DNA of 42,086 bases from Candidatus Heimdallarchaeota archaeon (GTDB lineage: Archaea > Asgardarchaeota > Heimdallarchaeia > JABLTI01), in NCBI GenBank assembly GCA_030614005.1, contig JAUWKS010000028.1, positions 1-42,086 on the forward strand, given 5' to 3'. The notes under the pieces were generated by a model. That model worked only from the letters and a program-made list of their open reading frames with translations, made no database searches and had not been told where the DNA came from. The translations under genes were made by a program, and so were the position numbers. Positions 7,972-16,470 of the stretch are shown here, piece after piece; positions within the stretch are counted from its first letter, which is position 1; every line of letters begins with the position of its first letter.

Positions 7972-9336
7972 ATGCTAGAAGTTATCGGTGAATTAATTCT
8001 TAAACACGCTCAAAAAATTGGTATAGATGCTGTTGAAGCTTTTCTTCAAAAGAAGTCTCTAAAAAGAATTGTAATGAATAAAGGAACAATAAAAAATGTT
8101 TCAGAGCATGATCTTTCCGGTTTTGCTGTGCGCTCAATAATCGATAAGCGAATGGGATTTGTCTCCTCAAATTCATCAAGTAATATTGAAGCTACAGTTG
8201 AACTTTCTCTACAAAATGCAAAGAGCTCTATACAAAACGTTTCAAGAGATTTTGTTGATTCTAAATCTATTACTCACGTGAAAAATATTCGTGATAATAA
8301 CCTTCGAGATATTACACTAGATGAGATAAGTGATAAACTAATTACTATGCTTGAATCGATAGAATCTTCAAAACCAATTTTGAATATTGCTGGTTCAGTA
8401 TTAGTTGAAACTGAAGAGCGTTTGGTTGCTAATTCACAAGGATTGTGGAAAAGAGAAGTAGGTACACGCTTACTCGTAGAACTCGAGACTGCAATTCAAA
8501 TAGATGATTTCATTGGTGTTGGAATTAGTAACGAATGCTCTCGAGCGTTGGATAAAAATTGGCCTGATTTATTTAACTCAGCAATTAAAAGTGCTTATTC
8601 TCAACAAGGTAAAAAGAAACTATCACTAGTAAAACCTAAAGCGATAGTTTTCAGTTCGGAAGCGATTGCTCAAATTTTAGCTTTTTCATTGATTCCCTCG
8701 TTTTATTCAACAAATGAAAGCGCACATTGCGAATCGACACAGAAAAGAAATTTCACAAAAGATATTGAATTAATTGATGATCCAACAATTCCCGGCGCAC
8801 TTAATACTTTTGGTTTTGATGATGAAGGACATCCTACTAAACCAAGAACGATTATTAGTAAAGGAAAATGCAAGCGTTTACTGGGTATGAGCTTTGCCTG
8901 TTCTGATGAATTCCAAAAAGCAAAATACCAAGGAAATTGTTTTAGAGTTGCTTCTGTGAGTAATGAAAGTCGAAGCTATTCATATCCCCCTGTAGTTTCA
9001 GCTTCGAATTTGATAATGAAATCTTACGTTCCGGTCAAAGACAATATTTTAGGTTATTTATCAGATGGAATCTATGTTAAACAGATAACAGGAGCTCAAG
9101 ATGCAAATTATTTCTCTGGTGATTTCAATCTCACTGTTACCGAAGGATATGAAATAAGAAACGGTGAAATTACTAATCCTATTTTACCTTGTTTTTGCTC
9201 TGGTAATATTTACAAAATTTTGGATGATCCTTCTCTAATTTTGGGATGTAATTCAAAACAAGTACCTATCACTGTAACACCACTAAATATCTTCACTCCT
9301 GAATTATTAACTTCAAGAATAACCATTGCAGTGTAG
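7972..9336 (+). CDS. tldE: TldE/PmbA-like subunit of the TldD/TldE protease
   Basis: Paralogue of TldD that lacks the metal-binding motif and forms the non-catalytic half of the heterodimer. The protein starts one base after tldD. It has the family N-terminus (GIDAVEAFLQKKSLKRIVMNKGTIK), a FAVRSIIDKRMGFVSSNSSS segment, and a C-terminal half with GALNTFGFDDEGHPTKPRTIISKGK, which corresponds to the region of substrate-channel strands; there is no HExxH or HExxxH. YFSGDFNLTVTEGYEIRNGEIT matches the conserved C-terminal block of PmbA proteins. 454 residues is a normal length. Function as a pair with the upstream subunit is inferred from order and family. Confidence 0.85.
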   Translation: MLEVIGELILKHAQKIGIDAVEAFLQKKSLKRIVMNKGTIKNVSEHDLSGFAVRSIIDKRMGFVSSNSSSNIEATVELSLQNAKSSIQNVSRDFVDSKSITHVKNIRDNNLRDITLDEISDKLITMLESIESSKPILNIAGSVLVETEERLVANSQGLWKREVGTRLLVELETAIQIDDFIGVGISNECSRALDKNWPDLFNSAIKSAYSQQGKKKLSLVKPKAIVFSSEAIAQILAFSLIPSFYSTNESAHCESTQKRNFTKDIELIDDPTIPGALNTFGFDDEGHPTKPRTIISKGKCKRLLGMSFACSDEFQKAKYQGNCFRVASVSNESRSYSYPPVVSASNLIMKSYVPVKDNILGYLSDGIYVKQITGAQDANYFSGDFNLTVTEGYEIRNGEITNPILPCFCSGNIYKILDDPSLILGCNSKQVPITVTPLNIFTPELLTSRITIAV

Positions 9337-9368
9337 CTAGGTAAAATAAGAAAAATAAATAAAAAAGG

Positions 9369-9395
9369 AAGAATAAGAACTAATCAATTATTCTT
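9369..9395. terminator. Possible shared terminator between tldE and eL13 genes
   Basis: AAGAATAA (9369-9376) and TTATTCTT (9388-9395) form an 8-bp stem with an 11-base loop between two convergent genes; T's follow on the plus strand and A's precede (T's for the minus strand). It overlaps the eL13 stop codon. Confidence 0.4.
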
Positions 9396-10038
9396 TCTTC
9401 TCAGCTTTGTCAGTGACGCCTTTAGTTGTTGTTGATGGTTTCTTTCTAACTCTCTTGACAACTCGTTTAGCACCATCTGGAGCTGCTACTGCTTCTGCTG
9501 GTGTAGCCTTCTCTCCTAATGAGTCAGATAAATCATCTTCAAGTTTTTCTAAAGCTTCTTCTGGACTTTCCACAGAATCAGTTGCAAGTGCTTCGCCTTC
9601 GAGATCATCTAATTCAGCTAATTCCTCTGTTGATAATTCTTCGGCTGTTTCTGCTTCTAATTCTTCTGCTTCTCTTTTAGCAATTTCTTCTTGAACTTGT
9701 TTTCGTTCTTCTTCAATGTCCTTTAATCGCTTTTCTTGGAGAACATCATCATCAGCTTTTCTCATTAAAGCTTCTTTACGTGCTTTTTTGTTATCCTTGA
9801 TAGCTTTTAATCGTAATTTTTCTTTTTCAGCTAGAAGTTTTGCATAATCTTCTTTGAAAACTTTTAATGAAGCAATGTTTTCAGAATATTTTGACTTTCT
9901 ACGAAGATCAACAATTAATCCTGCTTTTCTAGCTTCTTTGACTGTAAATTTTACTGCGGCAAGTTCATCGGTACTGAAACCTCTTCCTTTACGAAGAATG
10001 TTTCTTCCCGGACTTTCTACTTCTGCTCTAATTTGCAT
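9388..10038 (-). CDS. rpl13e: Large-subunit ribosomal protein eL13 with long charged tail
   Basis: The first 75 or so residues match eL13, a 60S/50S protein of eukaryotes and some archaea: GRGFSTDELAAVKFTVKEARKAGL, VDLRRKSKYSENIASLKVFK. The rest is unusual: a lysine- and alanine-rich helix predicted to be a coiled coil (about 75-125), then a strongly acidic stretch rich in Glu, Ala and Leu (about 125-180), then a basic tail with KRVVKRVRKKPSTTTKG. The ATG at 10038 has a GAGGT site in front, preferred over an in-frame TTG at 10053. It is a single gene, convergent with tldE. The ribosomal domain is clear; the role of the extension is not known. Confidence 0.85.
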   Translation of the reverse strand: MQIRAEVESPGRNILRKGRGFSTDELAAVKFTVKEARKAGLIVDLRRKSKYSENIASLKVFKEDYAKLLAEKEKLRLKAIKDNKKARKEALMRKADDDVLQEKRLKDIEEERKQVQEEIAKREAEELEAETAEELSTEELAELDDLEGEALATDSVESPEEALEKLEDDLSDSLGEKATPAEAVAAPDGAKRVVKRVRKKPSTTTKGVTDKAEKKE

Positions 10039-10151
10039 TTTTTGAAACCTCAAATATAGTTATGTTCTTTATCAAGTTGCGAAATTATTTACCTTTAATT
10101 CTTTTGGTTAATTTCTTTAATAATAGTAACTTTCATTTTTATCTGTAAAGA

Positions 10152-10643
10152 TTATTCCTCATTTTCATTTGTATTCTCTTCAAAGTCTTTTTCTATTTTT
10201 CTATTTTCCACTAGTTTACTTTTGAACATAGCTAATAATAGATAAGATATTGCAATTCCTGTTGTAATACCTAAACCAACAGAACTTGTATAGATGAATA
10301 GCCAATTTCCTTGGGTTGGATCGCTTACACTATATTTCAAAATTAACGAGAGTATTAGTGAAATAGCTAAAACACCCATTGTAAATAAGAAGAGTATATT
10401 TCTATCGAAATTCTTTTCCAATTTCAAGAAAATAAATAAACTAAAAATTGTAAGAATTGCCCCACTTCCAGCACCGATGCCAATATACATGAGAACATTC
10501 AAAGCGATTTCTTGACTAAATAAGATCCAAATAATAACAATGAATAATGCACCCATAACTACTAAGGTTAGCATTAGTATTATTGACATAAATCGAGATT
10601 CGAAGAGTGCTTTTGCTTTTTCTTGTTTTTCTTCTGATGCCAT
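10152..10643 (-). CDS. Four-helix membrane protein of unknown function
   Basis: A 163-residue protein with a charged N-terminus (MASEEKQEKAKALFES), four hydrophobic segments at about 18-42, 50-74, 84-105 and 116-139, and a strongly acidic C-terminus ending NENEE. No catalytic or metal-binding motif is visible. GIGAGSGAILTIFSLFIFLKLE is the most glycine-rich helix. It is divergent from the PLP-enzyme gene and shares an intergenic region of about 130 bases with it. I do not recognise a family. Confidence 0.75.
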   Translation of the reverse strand: MASEEKQEKAKALFESRFMSIILMLTLVVMGALFIVIIWILFSQEIALNVLMYIGIGAGSGAILTIFSLFIFLKLEKNFDRNILFLFTMGVLAISLILSLILKYSVSDPTQGNWLFIYTSSVGLGITTGIAISYLLLAMFKSKLVENRKIEKDFEENTNENEE

Positions 10644-10743
10644 TAGCTTGTCTCCTACAATTGAAAAAAAAATGCTTGTTACGATTTAAAATTCCTTTCA
10701 TCAAAATTAGTATCAATTTATTTAAAAAGTTAGATTTAAATCA

Positions 10744-10751
10744 TTTATATA
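10744..10751 (+). promoter_or_regulatory. TATA-like box of the PLP-enzyme gene
   Basis: TTTATATA within AAATCATTTATATAAAAAAAAG is a strong archaeal TATA-box candidate. Initiation about 25 bases downstream would fall at or just before the proposed TTG start at 10776, so the mRNA may be nearly leaderless although an AGGTG motif (10765-10769) is also present. Confidence 0.45.
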
Positions 10752-10775
10752 AAAAAAAGAAATCAGGTGTTAGAA

Positions 10776-12020
10776 TTGACAGAGAAGTATGTTGATCCAT
10801 CAAAAGGTATTGGTGTAAAATCCAGTAAAATCATCAAGCAAGAGAATCTTGGAAAAAGAATTGGTACAGCAGTTGTTCATGCCGGAGAAGAGATCAATCC
10901 TCAAACGAGAGGTGTTGTTTCCCCAATTGATTTCTCTACTACTTATGCTTATAAAACAGCTGAAGAATGGGCTGATGTGTTTTATCGAGGAAAAGAAGGA
11001 TATGCATACTCCCGACATGGAAATCCAACTCGAGCAATATTCGAAAAGAAGATTGCAATACTTGAAAATGGTGAAGCTGGTATTGGTTTTAGTTCTGGAA
11101 TGGCGGCGATTTCATCTGCAATATTCACCTTTTTAGAAACGGGTGATGAAATAGTTATTACTGATCGTTGTTATCCTGGTACTCGTCACTTGTTAAATCA
11201 ATATCTAAAGAGGTGGGGTTTCAAAGTTCATTTTGTTAATGCTACAAATATTGATAATGTCAGTGAGAAAATTACCAAAAAAACAAAAATAGTCTATATG
11301 GAGGGTCCTGCTAATCCTACCTTATCCTTGTGTGATATTGAAGCAACAGTAAAACTAGCTAAGGAAGCAGGTGCTAAATATTTCTTTGATAACACGTTTG
11401 CTAGTCCAATAAATCAACAACCAATGGATTTAGGAGCAGATGTTATTATTCACAGTGTAACAAAATATCTTGGAGGGCACAGTGACGTTTTGGGGGGAGC
11501 AATTGTTTCTTCAGCAGAAGATCGTGCTGAAATTATGAATACCACCGTTTATTATGGAGGAGTCATGGCGCCATTTGATGCTTGGCTAACTATACGGGGA
11601 ATAAAAACACTCGAGTTGCGAGTTAAAAGACATAATTTAAATTCACTAGCTTTGGCTGAATTCCTGGAAGATCATCCAAAAGTTCGAGAGGTTTACCATC
11701 CTGGATTAAAGAGTCATCCCCAACATGCACTTGCTAAAAAGCAGATGAAAGGTTTTGGTGGCATGGTAAGTTTCTGTGTTGGCAAAAGCGATGCGGATGG
11801 TGGAACTTTTCTCAATGCGCTGAAAATTGTCAAACGTGCAAGTAGTTTAGGTAGTGTTGAATCTCTTGCTCAGGCATCTGGTAGCATGATTTACCTTGAA
11901 TTTACAGAAGAAGAAAAACGAGCAATTGGTATTAATCCTGGTTTCATTCGTTTCTCTACCGGCATTGAAGACAAAGATGATTTAATCGAAGATGTTGATC
12001 AGGCCTTAAGTAAGATCTAA
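10776..12020 (+). CDS. Cys/Met-metabolism PLP enzyme (cystathionine gamma-synthase / methionine gamma-lyase type)
   Basis: A fold-type I PLP enzyme that makes or breaks C-S bonds in sulfur amino acids. Features in order: YAYSRHGNPTRAIFEKKIA (substrate/PLP tyrosine and NPT motif), FSSGMAAISSAIF (phosphate-binding loop), EGPANPTLSLCDI, FFDNTFASP (Asp binding the pyridine nitrogen), and HSVTKYLGGHSDVLGG with the Schiff-base lysine Lys230. The C-terminal part has SLGSVESLAQ and GFIRFSTGIED as in the family. About 414 residues, slightly long because of about 28 N-terminal residues before RIGTAVVHAG. Which reaction it performs (synthase, beta- or gamma-lyase) cannot be read from the sequence. The TTG at 10776 is preferred because AGGTG lies six bases ahead; GTG at 10767 is part of that site. 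Confidence 0.9.
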   Translation: MTEKYVDPSKGIGVKSSKIIKQENLGKRIGTAVVHAGEEINPQTRGVVSPIDFSTTYAYKTAEEWADVFYRGKEGYAYSRHGNPTRAIFEKKIAILENGEAGIGFSSGMAAISSAIFTFLETGDEIVITDRCYPGTRHLLNQYLKRWGFKVHFVNATNIDNVSEKITKKTKIVYMEGPANPTLSLCDIEATVKLAKEAGAKYFFDNTFASPINQQPMDLGADVIIHSVTKYLGGHSDVLGGAIVSSAEDRAEIMNTTVYYGGVMAPFDAWLTIRGIKTLELRVKRHNLNSLALAEFLEDHPKVREVYHPGLKSHPQHALAKKQMKGFGGMVSFCVGKSDADGGTFLNALKIVKRASSLGSVESLAQASGSMIYLEFTEEEKRAIGINPGFIRFSTGIEDKDDLIEDVDQALSKI

Positions 12021-12170
12021 TTATTCCTTTTTTACTTCCTAATTAATACTTACCTTTAAATATCAAGGGTTGAAAGCATAGTTAGAGGTCTTACCTCTTA
12101 TCTCTACCTATTACACAAATAATCAATTATTTTCCATTTTTTGCTACAATATTTAATAGGTGTGAAAAAA

Positions 12171-12830
12171 ATGAGATACGTATTCGAACCATTAATCCTA
12201 CAGGCAATTTGTAAAGAAGTGTTAAAGAATGTTGAAAACTCAAATAAAAATTCAGAACAGAAGTTAAATGAATTATTTGATAAACTAACTGCGAAATTGG
12301 CTCAAGAGTTTCCAACTTATATTAATACAGAAGAACGTAATTGGATTTTTAACAATGCTGGTGGCGCAATGGGGTCACTAACATTATTACACGGGTCTCT
12401 GAAGGAATATTTGATTTTTTTTGGTACTCCTATTGGTACACATGGTCATTCAGGAAGATATCGAAGAGCAGATGTTTTTGATATAATGTTAGATGGAGAA
12501 ATGCTATGTTATAACGAAGATGAAATCACTCGAGCAACTTATTTGCCTGGTGATATGGCAATTCTAAAACGAAAACTAGCAAAAAGTTATCGAGTACCTG
12601 AAAGAGCTTGGATGTTAGAATACGCCCGAGGTAGTATTCCCGCTATGATTAGATTTGGCATTGGTGATAATCTCTACAGTAATTTTGATTATAAAAGCTC
12701 AAATCAGCTCATCAGAACTTACGGTAAAATGGTTGTTAAGAATCTCTTTAAGCTAAAGAAGAAAAGAAACTTACCTGTGAGCGAAATTTATCGGGAAATT
12801 TTTTTACAGAGTAAAATTGATACATTATAA
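12171..12830 (+). CDS. Sigma-1 receptor / ERG2 (sterol C8-C7 isomerase)-like protein
   Basis: A 219-residue protein that matches the sigma-1 receptor/ERG2 family over most of its length. Diagnostic blocks: GGAMGSLTLLHGSLKEY, LIFFGTPIGTHGHSGRYRRA, YLPGD and WMLEYARGSIPAMIRFGIGD, against GGWMGAMCLLHASLSEY, LLFGTALGSRGHSGRYWAE, FYPGE and [20 protein letters not shown] in human sigma-1 as I remember it. Asp104 and Glu150 line up with human Asp126 and Glu172, the two acidic residues of the ligand pocket, with no gap between them (constant offset of 22). The human N-terminal membrane helix is not evident here; the C-terminal part (LYSNFDYKSSNQLIRTYGKM, then FKLKKKRN) could lie on the membrane as in sigma-1. 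The start ATG follows AGGTGTG at 12158-12164. No sterol genes are next to it; substrate unknown. Confidence 0.88.
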   Translation: MRYVFEPLILQAICKEVLKNVENSNKNSEQKLNELFDKLTAKLAQEFPTYINTEERNWIFNNAGGAMGSLTLLHGSLKEYLIFFGTPIGTHGHSGRYRRADVFDIMLDGEMLCYNEDEITRATYLPGDMAILKRKLAKSYRVPERAWMLEYARGSIPAMIRFGIGDNLYSNFDYKSSNQLIRTYGKMVVKNLFKLKKKRNLPVSEIYREIFLQSKIDTL

Positions 12831-12863
12831 TAGTATCAATCCATAGAAGTTAAATCACTAACA

Positions 12864-14087
12864 CTAAGTTTTTCGATTAACTTCCATTATTTTTTCAGCT
12901 AGTTTTATTGTAGAATTGTACCCATTTTCAGCCGATTTTGTTGGAAGAACAATACTACAGAATGGATCTCCTTTTTCAAGGAGAACATTATAATGAGTTC
13001 GGTCTACGATCCACTTACTTTTTGGATATTTCACTACTGGAAATTTTTCTTCAACATCTGAAAATAAAATACCTTTCACCGAGTAATTATGATATTTGGG
13101 TTTCTTAGGAAGCTCATGAACAACTCCATTAAAAGCATCAATATGTAGTTTTACAACATTGTGACCTGTTGCATATTCTACACATTCCAGGCAGCCTTGG
13201 AATCGCGGATTAACTTCCATGAAAAAAAGCTTTTCATTTTTGATGACAAAATCGATTCCATTTGACCCAACTAAATCTAGTTTTAGAAAAATTTCTCTGA
13301 TATTTTCTAGACTTTGATCAAGTAATTTAGGGTTTGTTTCTGTTTCTTTTAATGGAACGATATTGCCACAATAAGAAAAATCTCCGGGAGAATTAAAATT
13401 ACTATCACCGATAATTTGTTTGTTTATCGAAAGAATCTGCACAACATCTTTTGCACAAATAACAGACGAGCTTGCATCTGAACCTTTGATAAACTCTTGT
13501 AACCAAACTTCTTTATCGTAGTTTTCGTCTTTCAACTCAAAGTATTCCTTAAGTTCAGTATATTTGGACCAGTACTTTATACCAACTCCTCCTCCGCCAC
13601 CAGAACCTCTTGTAACAAGAGGAAATGGTCTATTTTTTGCCTCTTCTACTAGCTCCTCAATATTTGTGAATGATTGGGAAAACGGAATATGAAAACCAGC
13701 ATCCTCAGCAATTTTAAACATCGCTTTTTTATCTCTGGTTAAAGCAAATTTTTCAGGAGAATTTGCATATACTTTTGGTCCTAACTGATTGAATTGCTCA
13801 ACAATTTCTGGATAACGATCAAACGCAGATCCAAATAGAATTCCATCAAAATCTCTTTGTTCATCTATCATAATTTCAGAAAGAATATAGAGATATTCCG
13901 GTGGAGAACGATGCAAAGGTCGATGAAGTGTTTGTCCTGGTTTTTGTCTTAGAACAGAAAAACAATTTTTGGAAATGTTAATTAAATCCATGTCTCCAAA
14001 ATAATCAATTGTACCAATATCATAGCCTGCATTTTTTGCTGCTTTAGCGATAGGTCTGGCATTAAAGCCAGAAATTAGAAATTTCAT
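12864..14087 (-). CDS. ATP-grasp carboxylate-amine ligase, unknown substrate
   Basis: An ATP-grasp enzyme, which couples ATP hydrolysis to forming an acyl-phosphate and then an amide-type bond. The N-terminal part (MKFLISGFNARPIAKAAKNAGY) is a Rossmann-like pre-ATP domain, followed by a glycine-rich loop GSGGGGGVG (161-169), VWLQEFIKGSDASSSVI, and the metal-binding FMEVNPRFQG (290-298). About 407 residues. It recalls the archaeal family of predicted carboligases related to biotin carboxylase (COG2232 type) more than PurK or CarB. It is tail-to-tail with the sigma-1/ERG2-like gene and 17 bases after the helical orphan at 14105, with which it may be co-transcribed. A role in cofactor synthesis is possible but not shown. 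Confidence 0.8.
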   Translation of the reverse strand: MKFLISGFNARPIAKAAKNAGYDIGTIDYFGDMDLINISKNCFSVLRQKPGQTLHRPLHRSPPEYLYILSEIMIDEQRDFDGILFGSAFDRYPEIVEQFNQLGPKVYANSPEKFALTRDKKAMFKIAEDAGFHIPFSQSFTNIEELVEEAKNRPFPLVTRGSGGGGGVGIKYWSKYTELKEYFELKDENYDKEVWLQEFIKGSDASSSVICAKDVVQILSINKQIIGDSNFNSPGDFSYCGNIVPLKETETNPKLLDQSLENIREIFLKLDLVGSNGIDFVIKNEKLFFMEVNPRFQGCLECVEYATGHNVVKLHIDAFNGVVHELPKKPKYHNYSVKGILFSDVEEKFPVVKYPKSKWIVDRTHYNVLLEKGDPFCSIVLPTKSAENGYNSTIKLAEKIMEVNRKT

Positions 14088-14104
14088 TGAAGTCTAGTCT
14101 CTAC

Positions 14105-14698
14105 TTATGCCATTTTTTCATTTATTTTATTAAAGGTATCCAATCCCGTTTCAAACAATTTGGTAAAACCAGGAATAGTTCTATCTCTGAAAAGAAGGAG
14201 TTGTTCCATTAATTGGAATTGTAGCATAGCTTGCTCGATAAATAGTTTTGAATGAATTGTTTTGTAATCTTCTACAATGAATTCGATTTCAGCCAATGCA
14301 ATACCTACTAGCTGCATTATGCCCCTAAATTCACCAAGAGATTTGGCATTTTCAAGCTTCTTTATGTTGAAATATATCAATTGGAGTTTTTGATCATACC
14401 TCGAACGTAATCGCAATAAAATAACTAATTCTTTAAAAAAATCTTCAAGCATACCGATCAATTCAACATCAGTCTCAAGCTTATTTGTTAATAATTCATT
14501 ATCTTTTGTTCTTATTCCGCTTGAAGATACTAGTGATGGTAGAGCCTCTGCTGTATCTCTTAATATCTCTGTTAGCTCACACAGTGATTCTTTCAATTCA
14601 GTAAGTAGTAACTTGTCTTTTTTGCTTATTGTCTTCCCTCTAGTTTTACTAGCAGGGGTTTGCTTTTTTGGTTTACTACTCTTTTTCTTTGTTGACAT
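14105..14698 (-). CDS. Helical protein with basic N-terminal tail, function unknown
   Basis: A 197-residue protein. The first 30 residues are almost all Lys, Ser, Thr and Pro (MSTKKKSSKPKKQTPASK) and look disordered; the rest is predicted to be long helices (KLLLTELKESLCELTEILRD, ELIGMLEDFFKELVILLRLR, EQAMLQFQLMEQLLLF). No catalytic motif, metal ligands or membrane segments are visible. The ATG at 14698 is chosen over a TTG at 14704 because GGTTGAT lies ahead of it. Probably in an operon with the ATP-grasp gene at 12864. It may bind nucleic acid through the basic tail, but this is only a guess from composition. Confidence 0.7.
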   Translation of the reverse strand: MSTKKKSSKPKKQTPASKTRGKTISKKDKLLLTELKESLCELTEILRDTAEALPSLVSSSGIRTKDNELLTNKLETDVELIGMLEDFFKELVILLRLRSRYDQKLQLIYFNIKKLENAKSLGEFRGIMQLVGIALAEIEFIVEDYKTIHSKLFIEQAMLQFQLMEQLLLFRDRTIPGFTKLFETGLDTFNKINEKMA

Positions 14699-14874
14699 TG
14701 ACAATCAACCTTTTGCTTTACATGCATTTACAATTTCAATAAGTATTTAGATGGTTTATCACGTTCTATTATCTATACTATCAATTAAATCCTTAGGAAT
14801 AGCTAAAAACTAAAAAGGTTTCACTTCCTAAGTAAGTAAATAAGTAAAAAAAAGTAAATTAGGTGCCAATAATA

Positions 14875-15726
14875 ATGATACGTCAACCCGCTGTTGCAGG
14901 ATCATTTTACCCAAAAACAGAATCGCAATTAATTGAAATGATTGAACATTGTTTCAAAGATAGTGAAATTGGTCCAGGAGAATTACCGGACAAATCCAAT
15001 ATACCTCCAAGAAAAGGGGAAATAGCTGGATTTATTGCTCCCCACGCTGGTTACATTTATTCTGGTCCTGTTGCTGCACATGCTTATTTAAAACAGTACA
15101 AAGATGGGAAACCAGAATTCTTTGTTATAGTTGGTCCTAATCACCGAAATATTGGTCCTCCTATAAGTGTTTATTCTGAAGCTGCTTGGAACACTCCATT
15201 AGGTGATGCGATAATCCCTAAAGAAATTGTTACTAAAATTGTCAAACAACCCTATTTCCGGGCAGATACTGCTGCACATATGATGGAACATAGCATTGAA
15301 GTTCATGTTCCATTTTTACAATATTTATATGGTGGAGATGTGCCTATTATACCAATTTGTGTTAAAGATCAAAGTAAAGAAATGAGTGAAAGAATTGGTT
15401 TGTCTTTAGCAAAGGTATTAGCTGACCACGATTATTGTTTAATTGCTAGTACAGATCTCACTCATTTTGAAAGTGCTGATTCTGCTATATCCAAAGACCA
15501 ATTTGTAATTCAAAAGATAAAGCGAATGGACCCAGGTGGTTTAATTGATACTGTTGAAGAATATCGAATTACAATGTGTGGACCTGGACCAGTAGCTGCT
15601 GTATTAACTGCACTGAAAAAGAGTGGTTCTAAAGATGTTGAAATTTTGAAATATTCAACAAGCGGTGATATAACAGGTGACAAAAGCTCAATAGTTGCTT
15701 ACCTTTCAGCAATAATAAAAAAATAA
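14875..15726 (+). CDS. MEMO1-family protein
   Basis: A member of the MEMO family, conserved from archaea to humans and related in fold to extradiol dioxygenases; human MEMO1 binds copper or iron. It begins IRQPAVAGSFYP, the family start, and holds the expected ligand-bearing segments: APHAGYIYSGPVAAHAY, VGPNH, HMMEHSIEVHVPFLQY, STDLTHFES and MCGPGPVAAVL, including the histidines and the cysteine that bind metal in the human protein. 283 residues is typical. The ATG at 14875 has AGGTG nine bases ahead; an in-frame GTG at 14863 belongs to that site. The gene is single and converges on the zinc-ribbon gene. Its biochemical role in archaea is not established. Confidence 0.92.
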   Translation: MIRQPAVAGSFYPKTESQLIEMIEHCFKDSEIGPGELPDKSNIPPRKGEIAGFIAPHAGYIYSGPVAAHAYLKQYKDGKPEFFVIVGPNHRNIGPPISVYSEAAWNTPLGDAIIPKEIVTKIVKQPYFRADTAAHMMEHSIEVHVPFLQYLYGGDVPIIPICVKDQSKEMSERIGLSLAKVLADHDYCLIASTDLTHFESADSAISKDQFVIQKIKRMDPGGLIDTVEEYRITMCGPGPVAAVLTALKKSGSKDVEILKYSTSGDITGDKSSIVAYLSAIIKK

Positions 15727-15732
15727 ATGACT

Positions 15733-15765
15733 TTAGAATTCTTGCTGATTATACAAGAACTCTAA
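15733..15765. terminator. Bidirectional hairpin terminator
   Basis: TTAGAATTCTTG (15733-15744) and CAAGAACTCTAA (15754-15765) form a 12-bp stem with one mismatch and a 9-base loop, between the convergent MEMO and zinc-ribbon genes; it overlaps the stop of the latter. Confidence 0.5.
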
Positions 15766-16127
15766 CTTTCAACTTTTTCCTCTGTTAATTCGTCAAAGAA
15801 TGAATTTCGTTCTTCCTCAGACATTGTTCGATCTAAGTATAACCACACTTTCGATCTCCACCCGCAATCTTGGCAGACATATACTGGATAGCTGTTAAAA
15901 ATACCCATTTTCCCCATAACATCGATTTCTTTGATGCGTAAACTAAAGCATTTAGGACAAATTCTGATATCAGGTTCGCCCCATTGTTTCAATTTATCTA
16001 ATTCTTCTGCTAAAGAAGCTATTTTTACAACATTCTCAATTTTTATTTTTTCCTCTGTTTTTTCTTCTTCTTCCTCTACAACCTTAGTTGATGGTTCACC
16101 GTATTTTTCTTTTTCTTCTTCAGACAT
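15762..16127 (-). CDS. Small zinc-ribbon protein with acidic N-terminus
   Basis: A 121-residue protein. The first 45 residues are dense in Glu and Lys (EEEEEKTEEKIK), likely disordered or helical. The second half holds two Cys pairs, RICPKCFSLR and YVCQDCGWRSK, about 30 residues apart, the spacing of a zinc ribbon, followed by a helix (TMSEEERNSFFDELTEE). Such proteins often bind nucleic acid or partner proteins; no specific family is recognised. ATG at 16127 is preferred to a TTG at 16142 because GGATGG precedes it. Confidence 0.72.
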   Translation of the reverse strand: MSEEEKEKYGEPSTKVVEEEEEKTEEKIKIENVVKIASLAEELDKLKQWGEPDIRICPKCFSLRIKEIDVMGKMGIFNSYPVYVCQDCGWRSKVWLYLDRTMSEEERNSFFDELTEEKVES

Positions 16128-16142
16128 TTTTCTTCCATCCAA

Positions 16143-16470
16143 AATTGTTTAAAATAGGGTATAAACTACTTTTAATGTTCTCTTAACTAAAAGATTTGTT
16201 ATTCTGGTGAAATATCAAAGATTGTATATCTCTTTTCAATCTTTTTATTGACTTTTTTTTCAGAAAAAATATTCTTACGACAAAAAAGGGGTCATTTGTT
16301 ATTAAAAATATCCACTAAACAATTAACTAAATAGTTATTTTATTAGTAACTGGTAAATACAAAAAACTTTTATCATTATTTCTAGTGATGTTTAACTTGT
16401 TGCACTATTATGAATGCGCGCGTGATAGTGTTTCCTATTCGGAAAAGTGTAAAGGAGGTCTCTCACAAGT
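16143..16470. other. Intergenic region with strong Shine-Dalgarno and imperfect inverted repeat
   Basis: 328 bases without a gene between divergent genes. It is AT-rich except for GAATGCGCGCG. CACTATTA (16404-16411) and TGATAGTG (16424-16431) are near-perfect inverted repeats around that GC-rich core. AAAGGAGGT (16451-16459), a full anti-16S match, lies 11 bases before the TTG start at 16471. TATA-like strings occur on both strands but none stands out. Confidence 0.4.

Noticed and set aside
12084..12098. AGAGGT-CTT-ACCTCT hairpin as terminator of the PLP-enzyme gene
   Set aside because: Only 6 bp, 60 bases after the stop, with no clear T tract; it might equally belong to the leader of the sigma-1/ERG2-like gene, so not listed.
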